DNA from: Shimia_B sp038525525 | GTDB lineage: Bacteria; Pseudomonadota; Alphaproteobacteria; Rhodobacterales; Rhodobacteraceae | Assembly: GCA_038525525.1 (NCBI GenBank) | Contig: JBCBHO010000003.1 | Coordinates: forward strand, 124,001-188,000 | Direction of reading: 5' to 3' | Length of the DNA: 64,000 nt | Part shown: positions 56,405-64,000 of the stretch, piece by piece | Layout of the letters: each line of letters begins with the position of its first letter | Position numbering within the stretch: the stretch's first letter is position 1 | Notes under the pieces: model-generated | What the model was told of the DNA's origin: nothing | The model's input: only the letters and a program-made list of their open reading frames with translations | Database searches by the model: none | Translations under genes and position numbers: made by a program

Positions 56405-58147
56405 CTAGCCCACCGCGAGAGGACGCAGCGTTTCCGCGATGCCCGCCGCCTCGAGCCGGGCCTCGGCATACATCTCCTCGGGCGTGCCATGGGCTTGGAA
56501 GACATCGGGCAGCGTCAGCATGCGGAAGATGAGGCCCCGGTCAAAGACCCCTTCCCCAGAGAGAAAGGCGGCCACCGCGGCGCCAAACCCGCCCGGCGCA
56601 CCATCCTCCAACGTCACGAGGACGGGATGGGCGCAGGCGAGCTCCCGGATCAGGGAGGTGTCGAGCGGCTTGGCAAAGCGCGCATCGGCGAGGGTGACAG
56701 AGATCCCGTCGGCCGCGAGCGCTTCGCACGCGGCCTCCGCCGCCTGCAAGCGCGCGCCAAAGCTTAGGAGCGCGATGTCCCGCCCCTCGCGCAGGACGCG
56801 GCCCTTGCCGATCTCGAGCGGCTGCGACGCGGCCTCTGGGGCCGCCCCGCCGAGCGCGCCGCGCGGATAGCGGAAGGCAATGGGCCCCGCATCGTGGCCC
56901 GCCGCCGTCACAACCATCCGCGCGAGCTCTGCTTCGTCGGCGGCGGCCATGACTACCATGCCCGGAAGCGCGGCCAGGAACCCGATATCGTAGGCCCCGG
57001 CATGGGACGGCCCGTCGGCCCCCACGAGCCCGGCCCGATCGATGGCGAAGCGCACGGGCAGGCGCTGGAGCGCCACGTCATGAACGACCTGGTCGTATCC
57101 GCGCTGCAGAAAGGTGGAGTAGAGCGCGCAAAAAGGCTTCATACCCCCGGCAGCCAGCCCCGCGGCGAAGGTCACGGCGTGCTGTTCGGCGATGCCCACG
57201 TCATGCATCCGTTCTGGAAAGCGTCCGCCAAAGGCGCTGAGCCCCGTGCCCGAGGGCATGGCGGCGGTGACGGCATGGACCGCAGGGTCTTGCTCTGCGG
57301 CGGCGATGAGCGTCTCAGCGAAGACATCCGTCGCGCTCCGTCCGCCGCTGCCATCGCGCCGCCCCGTGGCGGCGTCGAATTTCGAAACGCCGTGCCACTT
57401 GTCCTCGGAGGCCTCCGCAGGGGGGAAGCCGTGCCCCTTCCGTGTCCGCACGTGGAGGAGAACCGGCCCCTCCGCACCTTTCGCCGCGCGCAGGGCCGCG
57501 AGCAGCGCGGGCATTTCATGCCCATCCACAGGCCCGCGATAGGCAAAACCCAGCGCCTCGAAGAACGGCGCTGGCGAACGCTCCTGCAGGAGCTCGGCCA
57601 GCGCGCCGGTGGGCGTGTCGATGCTGCGTCCGTTGTCGTTGAGGATCACGAGAAGCCTATGCCCCGCAGTGCCCGCATGGTTCAGCGCCTCCATGGCCAT
57701 GCCGGCGCTGAGCGATCCGTCCCCGATGACGGCCACCGCCTCCTGCCCCGCCAGCACGAACCCCAGGGCGGCACTCACTGACGTGCCCGCATGGGCCGCG
57801 CCGAAGGGGTCGTAGGGGCTCTCGTCCCGCCGGGTGAAGCCGCTGAGCCCGCCCCGCTGGCGCAGCGTGCGGATGCGGTCCCGCCGCCCGGTGAGGATCT
57901 TGTGCGGATAGGCCTGGTGCGAGACGTCCCAGACGAGCTTCACGCCGGGCGTCTCGAAGACCGCGTGGAGCGCGACCGTGAGCTCCACGACGCCGAGCCC
58001 CGCGCCCAGATGCCCGCCCGTCTGGCTCACCGCGTCGATGAGCTCGGCGCGCAGGTCGCCCGCCAGCAACGCCAGCGCGTCATCCGAGAGCGCACGCAGA
58101 TCTTCAGGGGCGGCGATCTTGTCGAGAAGGGGCGTTTCCGGGGGCAT
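56405..58147 (-). CDS. dxs: 1-deoxy-D-xylulose-5-phosphate synthase, short-loop form
   Basis: A 580-residue TPP enzyme making DXP from pyruvate and glyceraldehyde 3-phosphate, the first step of the MEP isoprenoid pathway. Family marks are 'LIWDVSHQAYPHKILTGRRD'-like sequence near the start, TPP motif 'VIGDGSLSAGMAMEALNHAG', 'VGIAEQHAVTFAAGLAAGGM', 'LVGADGPSHAGAYD' and 'PLDTSLIRELA'. It is about 40-60 residues shorter than usual; the missing part is a loop between 'LNDNGRSIDTPTGALAELLQ' and 'FEALGF', which is disordered in the E. coli enzyme structure. Its start overlaps the ispA stop by 1 nt. Confidence 0.93.
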   Translation of the reverse strand: MPPETPLLDKIAAPEDLRALSDDALALLAGDLRAELIDAVSQTGGHLGAGLGVVELTVALHAVFETPGVKLVWDVSHQAYPHKILTGRRDRIRTLRQRGGLSGFTRRDESPYDPFGAAHAGTSVSAALGFVLAGQEAVAVIGDGSLSAGMAMEALNHAGTAGHRLLVILNDNGRSIDTPTGALAELLQERSPAPFFEALGFAYRGPVDGHEMPALLAALRAAKGAEGPVLLHVRTRKGHGFPPAEASEDKWHGVSKFDAATGRRDGSGGRSATDVFAETLIAAAEQDPAVHAVTAAMPSGTGLSAFGGRFPERMHDVGIAEQHAVTFAAGLAAGGMKPFCALYSTFLQRGYDQVVHDVALQRLPVRFAIDRAGLVGADGPSHAGAYDIGFLAALPGMVVMAAADEAELARMVVTAAGHDAGPIAFRYPRGALGGAAPEAASQPLEIGKGRVLREGRDIALLSFGARLQAAEAACEALAADGISVTLADARFAKPLDTSLIRELACAHPVLVTLEDGAPGGFGAAVAAFLSGEGVFDRGLIFRMLTLPDVFQAHGTPEEMYAEARLEAAGIAETLRPLAVG

Positions 58148-58995
58148 CAGGTCGAGCGCGCGACGACGAAGCGCGCCGCGCCCTTCAGGGAAGCCGCCTC
58201 CGCGCCGTAGGGCGCCAGCGCATCGCAGGCCGCGTCCACCAGCTCAGCCGCGCGCGCTTTGGCGGCGTCGAGGCCCAGCAATGAGACGAACGTGGCCTTG
58301 CCGCGGCCCGCATCCTTGCCCACCGCCTTGCCCATGGCGACGGCATCGCCCTCCAAGTCGAGGATGTCGTCGGCGATCTGGAAGGCGAGGCCGAGGCGCT
58401 TTGCGTAGAGCTCCAGCGCGCTTGGGTCCGCGCCCGCGAGCCGCGGCCCCGCCATGGCAGCCCAGCCGATGAGCGCGCCGGTCTTGAGGTCTTGGAGCTC
58501 GGTGATGTCCTCGAGCGAGAGCGGCGTCGCGGCGGCCTCCGCGGCCATGTCCCGGGCCTGGCCGAGCACCATGCCCCGCGCCCCCGCGGCATGGGCCAGG
58601 GGCCCGACAAGGACGCCGCAGCCGTTGTCTGCTAGTAGCTCAAACGCCAGCGTCAGGAGCCCGTCTCCCACGAGGACGCCCGTGGCCTCGTCCCAGACCT
58701 TGTGCACAGTGGGCCGCCCGCGGCGCAAGTCGTCGTCGTCCATGGCCGGAAGATCATCATGAACGAGCGAATAGGCGTGGACCGCCTCGATGGCCGCGGC
58801 CCCGTGGCGGGCGCGGTCGGCTGTGATGCCATGAAGGCGCGCCGATTCGAGCACGAGATACCCCCGGAGCGCCTTGCCGCCCTCGAGGGCGTAGCGCATC
58901 CCCTCGACCACCGGGAGCGTGCCCCACCCAGCCAGCGCCTCTGTCAGCGTCGCCTGCGAGAGCGCCGCCGCGGCGCGCAAATCGTCTTGGAACAC
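58147..58995 (-). CDS. ispA: Farnesyl/geranylgeranyl diphosphate synthase
   Basis: A 282-residue trans-isoprenyl diphosphate synthase. The first aspartate-rich motif is 'DDLPAMDDDDLRRGRPT' and the second 'FQIADDILDLEGD'; 'EGGKALRGYLVLES' gives the early Lys-Arg pair. The bulky residues just before the first motif suggest a C15 product, but this is uncertain. It is in the conserved xseB-ispA-dxs order and overlaps both neighbours by one base. Confidence 0.92.
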   Translation of the reverse strand: MFQDDLRAAAALSQATLTEALAGWGTLPVVEGMRYALEGGKALRGYLVLESARLHGITADRARHGAAAIEAVHAYSLVHDDLPAMDDDDLRRGRPTVHKVWDEATGVLVGDGLLTLAFELLADNGCGVLVGPLAHAAGARGMVLGQARDMAAEAAATPLSLEDITELQDLKTGALIGWAAMAGPRLAGADPSALELYAKRLGLAFQIADDILDLEGDAVAMGKAVGKDAGRGKATFVSLLGLDAAKARAAELVDAACDALAPYGAEAASLKGAARFVVARST

Positions 58996-59234
58996 TAAAG
59001 TCCCTCGACCGGCTTCAGCCCCTTGGGCTGCCCGTCACCGTCGAGCTGGATCGCCGCGACCTTTTCCTCGGCGGCCTTCAGCTTGGCCTCACAATGGGCC
59101 TTGAGGGCCGCGCCGCGCTCGTAGAGCGCGATGGATTGCTCGAGGGCCACGTCGCCGCGCTCGAGCTGGCCCACGACGGATTCGAGCTCCGCCATGGCGT
59201 CCTCGAAACTCATCTCGCTCACGTTCTCAGCCAT
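58995..59234 (-). CDS. xseB: Exodeoxyribonuclease VII small subunit
   Basis: A 79-residue helical protein matching XseB: 'SFEDAMAELESVVGQLERGD' and 'SIALYERGAALKAHCEAKL'. It pairs with XseA (not in the window) to degrade single-stranded DNA. Its stop overlaps the ispA start by one base, and its start overlaps the deacetylase stop by 8 nt. Confidence 0.92.
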   Translation of the reverse strand: MAENVSEMSFEDAMAELESVVGQLERGDVALEQSIALYERGAALKAHCEAKLKAAEEKVAAIQLDGDGQPKGLKPVEGL

Positions 59235-60156
59235 CGCCTCTCTCCTTCAGCACACCCACATGGGCCGCGGCCGAGGCCGCCAGCGCCTCGAGGTCATAGC
59301 CGCCTTCGAGGCAGGACACCACCTTGCCGCCGCAGTGCTCGGCGGCCAGATCGCAGAGCCGCACGGTGACCCACGCGAAATCCTCCTCGGTGAGCAGCAT
59401 CCCTGCCAGCGGGTCCCGTGCATGGGCGTCAAAGCCCGTGGAGACAAGGAGAAGCTCGGGCCGGTGCGCCGCCACGGCAGGCAGGACATGGGCCTCCATC
59501 ACGTCGCGAAACGTGTCCGACCCTGCGCCATCGGCGAGCGGGATATTGAGCACGTTGTCATCGGCGCCCGTTTCCTCCGGGTACCCAGAGCCGGGATAAA
59601 GCGGCATCTGGTGGGTGGAGGCGAAGAAGATGCGCGGGTCCTCCTCCACGAGATCCTGCGTCCCGTTCCCGTGGTGGACGTCGAAATCCACGATCGCCAC
59701 GCGGGAGAGCCCGTGATGATCGAGCGCGTGCTTGGCCGCGATCGCCACGTTGCCGAAAAAGCAGAAGCCCATGGCGATCTCGCGCTCCGCATGGTGACCG
59801 GGCGGACGCGTGGCGACAAACGCATTCGCCACCTCACCCGCCATCACCATGTCCACCGCCTTCACCGCGCCCCCCGCCCCGCGGAGCGCCGCCGCGAGTG
59901 TGCCCGTCGACATGTGCGTATCGGCATCGAGCGAGACCCAGCCCTCCGTCGGCGCGGCCCGCCGGATAGCGGCCAAGTGGGAGGCCGGATGCACCCGCAA
60001 GAGATCATCCTCTGCCGCGTAGGGCGCCGAAACCCGCGTGAGGTCCATCCCCTCGAGCGCGCCGAGCACGGCGTCGAGCCGCGCCACCTGCTCGGGATGG
60101 CCGGGCGGCGTCACATGCCCCAGGCATTCTTCATGGGTAATCAAAGCCGTCGCCAC
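59227..60156 (-). CDS. Histone deacetylase-family amidohydrolase
   Basis: A 309-residue zinc-dependent deacetylase-fold enzyme (acetoin-utilisation/HDAC class). 'RPPGHHAEREIAMGFCFF' holds the His-His charge-relay pair; 'VDFDVHHGNGTQ' holds the Asp and His zinc ligands, and 'FDAHARDPLAG' the second Asp. GTG 60156 is preferred (AGGGAG with good spacing) over GTG 60177. Likely substrates are acetylpolyamines or other acetylated small molecules. It begins the xseB-ispA-dxs transcript. Confidence 0.9.
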   Translation of the reverse strand: MATALITHEECLGHVTPPGHPEQVARLDAVLGALEGMDLTRVSAPYAAEDDLLRVHPASHLAAIRRAAPTEGWVSLDADTHMSTGTLAAALRGAGGAVKAVDMVMAGEVANAFVATRPPGHHAEREIAMGFCFFGNVAIAAKHALDHHGLSRVAIVDFDVHHGNGTQDLVEEDPRIFFASTHQMPLYPGSGYPEETGADDNVLNIPLADGAGSDTFRDVMEAHVLPAVAAHRPELLLVSTGFDAHARDPLAGMLLTEEDFAWVTVRLCDLAAEHCGGKVVSCLEGGYDLEALAASAAAHVGVLKERGDG

Positions 60157-60474
60157 ATCGCTCTCCCTTGCCTGCACGGGGGACGATCCCCGGCCAAACC
60201 GACCAAATCAACCTTGCGCGCAAAAGCCCAGCCCAGGATGCCCCCTTGGCGACGCGGGCCTGACCTTCATCCATCCTGGGGTGCCTCCGCCGGAGACAAG
60301 CCAGCCCTCTCCACAGGGCAGGATCTCACGACAGAGAGCTCCGCGCGCCATGAGCGCCCCCGAGCGCAGCGAGGCCACCGAAGGCGCAAGCGTCAGCGCT
60401 GCGGGGGTGAGCGGTCAAATGCCATCGGTCCGAGTGAGGCCGCGAACGGTGGGCCCGCTCTCGAAAAACGCGCC
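60157..60474. other. Intergenic region between deacetylase and PetR-like genes
   Basis: About 320 bases. The 60157-60230 part is the likely promoter zone for the deacetylase operon. The remainder is GC-rich without a supported gene, tRNA or strong hairpin. Frames crossing it on either strand show no protein character. Confidence 0.35.
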
Positions 60475-61185
60475 TTAGTCCGGCTGGAGCATGTACCCCG
60501 CCCCGCGCACTGTCTGCAGGTAGCGGGGTTGCTTGGGGTCAGCCTCCACCTTCCGGCGCAGCCGCGTGATCTGGACGTCCACCGCCCGCTCCTGGCTGTT
60601 GCCGGTGGCCGACTGGCTGGCGCGGCCGAGCTCCTCCACGAGTTCCCCGCGCGAAATGGCCTCGCCCGGCCGCGCCGAGAATATCCGCATGAGCTGCACT
60701 TCGGTGGAGGTGAGCCGAATCCGCGCATCGCCCTGCCACATCTCGGACTTCTCCACGTCGTAACGCAGCGTCCCGAGATGGAGGACCTTCGGCACCGTGG
60801 GGCCACCCTCCTCCTTTGGCATCCGGCGCAGGATCGCGTTGATCCGCAGCAGGAGCTCCTGGGGCTCGAAGGGCTTCGTGAGGTAGTCATCCGCCCCGGC
60901 CTCGAGGCCCTTGATCTTGTCCCCGCTCTCGGATTTCGCGGTGAGCAGCAAGATGGGCGTCTCGCGCTCCTCGCGCAACGCGGCGCAGAGCGTCATGCCG
61001 TCTTCCCCCGGCATCATCACGTCGAGCACGATGAGATCGAAATCGAGCCCCGAGAGGACGCGCCGGGCGTGCGCGGCATCCCGCGCCGCGCTCACGAGGA
61101 AGCCGTGCCGCATGAGGTACTTCTGCAGGAGCTTCCGGATGCGCTCGTCGTCATCAACGATCAGGAGATGCGGATCGAGCTCCAT
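60475..61185 (-). CDS. petR: OmpR-family response regulator (PetR-like)
   Basis: A 236-residue response regulator. The receiver domain has the acidic pocket in 'LLIVDDDERIRKLLQKYL', the phospho-acceptor Asp in 'LIVLDVMMPGEDG', Thr/Lys in 'LLTAKSE' and 'YLTKPFEPQELL'. A C-terminal winged-helix follows ('VDVQITRLRRKVEADPKQPR', 'TVRGAGYML'). It directly follows a MarR-type gene, the arrangement of petP-petR in Rhodobacter capsulatus, where PetR is needed for cytochrome bc1. No sensor kinase is adjacent. The symbol is inferred from family and partner. Confidence 0.8.
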   Translation of the reverse strand: MELDPHLLIVDDDERIRKLLQKYLMRHGFLVSAARDAAHARRVLSGLDFDLIVLDVMMPGEDGMTLCAALREERETPILLLTAKSESGDKIKGLEAGADDYLTKPFEPQELLLRINAILRRMPKEEGGPTVPKVLHLGTLRYDVEKSEMWQGDARIRLTSTEVQLMRIFSARPGEAISRGELVEELGRASQSATGNSQERAVDVQITRLRRKVEADPKQPRYLQTVRGAGYMLQPD

Positions 61186-61661
61186 CAGTCGCCCGCCTCG
61201 TCCGAGAGCCGGCGGAAATGGTGCAGCAGATCGGCATCCATCATCTCCTCCAGCACCGCCTGGAAGCCCGCGACAGCCTCCGGCCCCGCGCTGGCGAAAG
61301 CCTGCCGGACCCGCGCCGACTGCACCTCGTTGAGCGCCCGCTGGAGCGCCGCGCCCGCGGGCGTCAGCCAGAGATGCCGCTCGCGCTTGTCCTTCTCGCC
61401 CACCCGGCTTTCCACGAGACCCTCGTCAATGAGCGCCCGGAGCACGCGGTTGAGCGATTGCTTGGTCACGCCGAGGATGGCGAGCAGATTGTTAACGGTG
61501 GTCCCGGGGCTGCGGTCGATGAAATGCAGCGCGCGGTGATGGGCCCGGCCGTAGCCGCGCTCATGCAGGATGCGATCGGGGTCTTTGGTGAAACCGCGAT
61601 ACGCAAAGAACATCGCCTCGATCCCCCGGCGCAGTTCGCGAGGATGGGTGTCTTCGGTCAT
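61185..61661 (-). CDS. petP: MarR-family regulator (PetP-like)
   Basis: A 158-residue protein with a MarR winged helix-turn-helix: 'TTVNNLLAILGVTKQSLNRV' is the recognition region and 'LVESRVGEKDKRERHLWLTP' the wing. 'AYRGFTKDPDRILHERGYGR' precedes it and is typical of PetP-type members. ATG 61661 is used; an in-frame TTG at 61721 would add 20 residues, and neither start has a strong ribosome site. Its TGA shares one base with the ATG of petR, so the two are co-translated. Confidence 0.78.
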   Translation of the reverse strand: MTEDTHPRELRRGIEAMFFAYRGFTKDPDRILHERGYGRAHHRALHFIDRSPGTTVNNLLAILGVTKQSLNRVLRALIDEGLVESRVGEKDKRERHLWLTPAGAALQRALNEVQSARVRQAFASAGPEAVAGFQAVLEEMMDADLLHHFRRLSDEAGD

Positions 61662-61841
61662 GTCGGGTGTCAGGCCCGCTTGGTCGTCCACGGGTTTGCC
61701 TTTCGCCTCATTTCGCAGCAATAATACGTCAGCCTTGTTGACATTCCAAGGCGCGATTGATAGCTCCGACCCGTAATTTTACGCAAGAATATGTCCGAAA
61801 CGGGACTATATGCGAAAGAAATGCAAAAATTGGAGGCTTCG

Positions 61842-62711
61842 ATGGCGGGCGCCTACGACGATCGCGACGGCAAGATCTGGATGAACGGCAAGATGGTGGA
61901 GTGGCGCGACGCCAATGTCCACGTCCTCACCCATGCCATGCACTACGCTTCCTCGGTTTTCGAGGGCGAGCGGGCCTATGGCGGCAAGATCTTCGAGAGC
62001 CGCCGCCATTCCGAGCGGCTGCATTTCTCCGCCGGCGAGCTCGATTTCCAGATCCCCTACACCGTGGACGAGATCGAGGCCGCCAAGGCACAGGTGCTCG
62101 AGGTCAACGGCCTCTCGGATGCCTATGTGCGCGCCATCGCCTGGCGCGGCGCGGGCGAGGACATGGGCGTCGCTTCAGCGCGCAATCCCGTCTACCTCGC
62201 CATCGCGGCCTGGGAATGGGGCAGCTACTACGGCGACGCCAAGATGAAGGGAGCCAAGCTCGACATCGCCAAGTGGAAGCGCCCGAGCCCCGAGACGATC
62301 CCGGTCCACGCCAAGGCCGCGGGCCTCTACATGATCTGCACGACCTCCAAACACGCCGCCGAGGCGAAGGGCTGCTCGGACGCGCTCTTCATGGATTACC
62401 GCGGCTACGTGGCCGAGTGCACAGGCGCCAACATCTTCTTCGTGAAGGACGGCGAGGTCCACACACCCGACCCCGACTGCTTCCTCAACGGCATCACCCG
62501 CCAGCGCGTCATCGGGATGCTCCACGACAAGCAGGTCAAGGTCCACGAGCGCTACATCATGCCCGAGGAGCTCGAAAGCTTCGAACAATGCTGGGTCACT
62601 GGCACCGCCGCCGAGGTCACGCCCGTGGCCCAGATCGGCGACTACAACTTCGAAGTGGGTGCCCTGACCCGCGACGTCGCCGAAAGCTACGAGGCGCTGG
62701 TGCGCGCCTAG
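61842..62711 (+). CDS. ilvE: Branched-chain amino acid aminotransferase
   Basis: A 289-residue class IV PLP aminotransferase for the last step of valine, leucine and isoleucine synthesis. Visible are 'NVHVLTHAMHYASSVFEGER' (substrate-site strand), the PLP lysine in 'PVHAKAAGLYMICT' and 'DYRGYVAECTGANIFFVKDG'. ATG 61842 is chosen because GGAGG lies 6 nt upstream and the family begins 'MAGAYDDRDG'; an upstream ATG at 61791 lacks such a site. Confidence 0.93.
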   Translation: MAGAYDDRDGKIWMNGKMVEWRDANVHVLTHAMHYASSVFEGERAYGGKIFESRRHSERLHFSAGELDFQIPYTVDEIEAAKAQVLEVNGLSDAYVRAIAWRGAGEDMGVASARNPVYLAIAAWEWGSYYGDAKMKGAKLDIAKWKRPSPETIPVHAKAAGLYMICTTSKHAAEAKGCSDALFMDYRGYVAECTGANIFFVKDGEVHTPDPDCFLNGITRQRVIGMLHDKQVKVHERYIMPEELESFEQCWVTGTAAEVTPVAQIGDYNFEVGALTRDVAESYEALVRA

Positions 62712-62757
62712 GGGATTCCCCTCCGCCACATGGTGTGTCAAGCTTCCATCCATGCTG

Positions 62758-62786
62758 ATGCATGTTGCCATCTGTTTGGATGCATG
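62758..62786 (+). promoter_or_regulatory. Two ATGCAT-centred repeats upstream of hicBA
   Basis: GATGCATG occurs at 62758-62765 and again at 62779-62786, exactly 21 bp apart, i.e. two helical turns. The flanks are also alike (..TTG/CTGGC). The pair ends about 25 nt before the antitoxin start, the expected position for an autoregulatory operator of a HicB-type antitoxin. Binding is inferred. Confidence 0.5.
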
Positions 62787-62811
62787 CTGGCGTCCGGATA
62801 GGGAGCAAGCC

Positions 62812-63069
62812 TTGGCCACTCGATTTTACGCAAAGCCGATCTGGGACCCCGAGGCAGAAGTCTGGATTTCCGACAGCAACATCATCGGCCTCCACCTCGA
62901 GGCCAAGACTCTCGCTGAGTTCGAAGAACTCGTGGACGAGTTTGCCGCCGAGCTCATCCTCTCCAATCACTTCCGCGGTAAGCTGCCGTCTGATGAGAAC
63001 CTCGGGTCCTGGCTACCGACCGTTGTCATCAACCAGCCAGGGACCCTCGCCGATTTGGCCGATGGCTGA
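62812..63069 (+). CDS. HicB-like antitoxin (DUF1902 type)
   Basis: An 85-residue protein starting at TTG 62812 behind AGGGAG; the ATG-started longer frame from 62752 is not supported by a ribosome site. The core 'KPIWDPEAEVWISDSNIIGL' followed by 'AKTLAEFEELVDEFAAELIL' is the partial RNase-H-like fold of HicB/DUF1902 antitoxins. No helix-turn-helix tail is visible, so DNA binding would need another surface. It overlaps the HicA gene by 8 nt. Confidence 0.8.
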   Translation: MATRFYAKPIWDPEAEVWISDSNIIGLHLEAKTLAEFEELVDEFAAELILSNHFRGKLPSDENLGSWLPTVVINQPGTLADLADG

Positions 63070-63256
63070 CTTCTATCGGGAAGTCACCAAACTGCTGAGA
63101 CAGCACCACTTCAAGCAAATCCCCGGTGGCAAGGGCTCTCACGAGAAGTGGTTCAACGACATCTCCGAAGAGACCGTGATCGTTCCGCGAAATCTGAAAA
63201 ATCGCTACACGGCAAACGGCATTCTGAAGTCTGCGGGCATCAAGAAGAAGCTCTGA
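63062..63256 (+). CDS. hicA: HicA-type mRNA interferase toxin
   Basis: A 64-residue protein with the double-stranded-RNA-binding-like HicA fold. The catalytic His is in 'GGKGSHEKWFN' (H27), preceded by 'REVTKLLRQHHFKQIPGG' and followed by 'NRYTANGILKSAGIKKKL'. It cleaves mRNA when freed from HicB. Most hicAB loci put the toxin first; here the antitoxin leads and overlaps by 8 nt. The stop touches the convergent transporter gene with no gap. Confidence 0.88.
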   Translation: MADFYREVTKLLRQHHFKQIPGGKGSHEKWFNDISEETVIVPRNLKNRYTANGILKSAGIKKKL

Positions 63257-64000
63257 TCACTGCAGCCCCTTAGCGCGGACCTTCCTCCGCGCTGTTTCGT
63301 CTCGCCCGAGCTGCCGCTCGCGCCACACGATGATCGCGCCCGCTGCGATCACGATCACCGAGCCGACGAGCATCTGCGCGGTGGGGATTTCCGCGAACCA
63401 AAGCCAGCCCACGAGGATCGACCAGACCATCGACGTGTAAGTGAAGGGCGCCAGCGCGCCCGCGTCGGCGAAGCGGTAGCTGGCGGTCAGGAAGATCTGG
63501 CCCACTCCGCCGATGAGCCCCGCCGCCACGAGGTAGGCCGCTTGTGCGCCCGTGGGCCAGACCCAGCCGAAGGGCAGAGTAAAGAGCCCGAGGATCGCGG
63601 CGGTAAGAGAGAAGTAGAAGACGATGGCCGAGGTGCTCTCCCGGCCGGCCATGCCCTTCACGAAGACCTGTGCGAGGGCCGCCAGCGCCGCGGACCCCAG
63701 CGTGAGGAGCGCGCCCAGCGTCACGGCGTCGCCGAGGCCGCCGCCGAGCCGCGGCCAGATGATGATCATCACTCCCACGAGGCCGAGGAGCACCGCGCCC
63801 AGCCGGAAGAACCGGAACCGCTCACCGAGCATCAGGGCGGCTAGCACCACGAGGATGATCGGCGTGGCAAAGCGGATCGCCGTCACCTCCGGCAGCGGCA
63901 GGTAGAGGAGCCCGGCAAAGCCCAGCCCCATGGCGGTCGTCCCCACGATCCCGCGCAGCGCGTGGCTCTGCCAGCGGACGGTGCGGAGACCGTCGCCGAG
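63257..64000 (-). CDS. EamA-family (DMT) transporter, N-terminus beyond window
   Basis: At least 247 residues; the frame is open to the window end, so the true start lies outside. Eight or more spans are visible, with the first-repeat end 'PLPEVTAIRFATPIILVVLA' and 'ALMLGERFRFFRLGAVLLGL' and the second repeat ending 'WSILVGWLWFAEIPTAQMLV'. A drug/metabolite exporter is likely; the substrate is unknown. It is convergent with hicA. Confidence 0.85.
   Translation of the reverse strand, partial: LGDGLRTVRWQSHALRGIVGTTAMGLGFAGLLYLPLPEVTAIRFATPIILVVLAALMLGERFRFFRLGAVLLGLVGVMIIIWPRLGGGLGDAVTLGALLTLGSAALAALAQVFVKGMAGRESTSAIVFYFSLTAAILGLFTLPFGWVWPTGAQAAYLVAAGLIGGVGQIFLTASYRFADAGALAPFTYTSMVWSILVGWLWFAEIPTAQMLVGSVIVIAAGAIIVWRERQLGRDETARRKVRAKGLQ

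Noticed and set aside
59131..61539. An 802-codon open frame on the plus strand
   Set aside because: It runs antisense through xseB, the deacetylase and petR, with Arg/His/Gly-rich composition and no domain.

Overview
The window is GC-rich, densely coding alphaproteobacterial chromosome. It is most likely from the Rhodobacteraceae (Roseobacter/Rhodobacter group). The pointers are a CcrM-type GANTC methyltransferase whose upstream region carries clustered GANTC sites, a petABC cytochrome bc1 operon plus a PetP/PetR-like regulator pair, a SelD fused to a flavin/NADH-dehydrogenase-like domain, an xseB-ispA-dxs cluster, and many small proteins with alphaproteobacterial character. Most of the window is core housekeeping sequence. 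No prophage, insertion sequence, CRISPR array or conjugative module was seen.

Layout. 0-6.5 kb: end of lpxK, a DsbA-like thioredoxin, a DUF721/DciA-like protein, mutY, an AlkB-type di-iron monooxygenase, an SH3 protein, ccrM and rnhB. 6.6-8.9 kb: five small, mostly secreted or membrane proteins of unknown role, including a membrane-anchored winged-helix protein. 9-14.3 kb: an alpha/beta hydrolase, tRNA-Arg(CCU), two unknown polytopic proteins separated by a single TAG, a LacI-type regulator and a decayed TPR-like gene. 14.4-19 kb: a tightly coupled ABC transporter/AttH-like/FMN-oxidase operon. 19.1-25.5 kb: the most unusual accessory segment. It holds a SARP-like winged-helix/TPR regulator, a PAP2/vanadium-haloperoxidase-family enzyme that begins with thirteen perfect Asn-Gly-Leu tripeptides, a cytoplasmic-looking S8 (subtilisin-like) peptidase with all catalytic residues, and a convergent unknown 409-residue protein.

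25.7-33 kb: a selenium/tRNA-modification module (mnmH convergent with and overlapping the selD fusion, next to tRNA-Lys(UUU), itself an MnmH substrate), dapF, mtaB, a GST and an outer-membrane beta-barrel protein. 33.3-43.8 kb: petABC with terminator, thiamine transporter thiBPQ under a TPP riboswitch, aroC, a periplasmic thioredoxin plus CcdA-like pair, an EamA transporter, a VOC protein and HU. 43.9-54.2 kb: AMP nucleosidase plus adenine deaminase (AMP to adenine to hypoxanthine), topoisomerase IB, a class II aldolase, and a CaiD-like acyl-CoA module (acyl-CoA dehydrogenase, ADP-forming acyl-CoA ligase, enoyl-CoA hydratase). 54.2-64 kb: a methyltransferase, a YeeZ-like epimerase, a Pr6Pr membrane protein, dxs-ispA-xseB-deacetylase, PetR/PetP-like regulators, ilvE, a HicB-HicA toxin-antitoxin pair in antitoxin-first order, and an EamA transporter cut by the window end.

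The best candidate for an undescribed system is 19.4-24.2 kb. Three same-strand genes with short gaps combine a signal-integrating regulator, a haloperoxidase/phosphatase-fold enzyme with a repetitive N-terminal tail, and an intracellular subtilase. All functional statements rest on motif recognition by eye; no database search was run.
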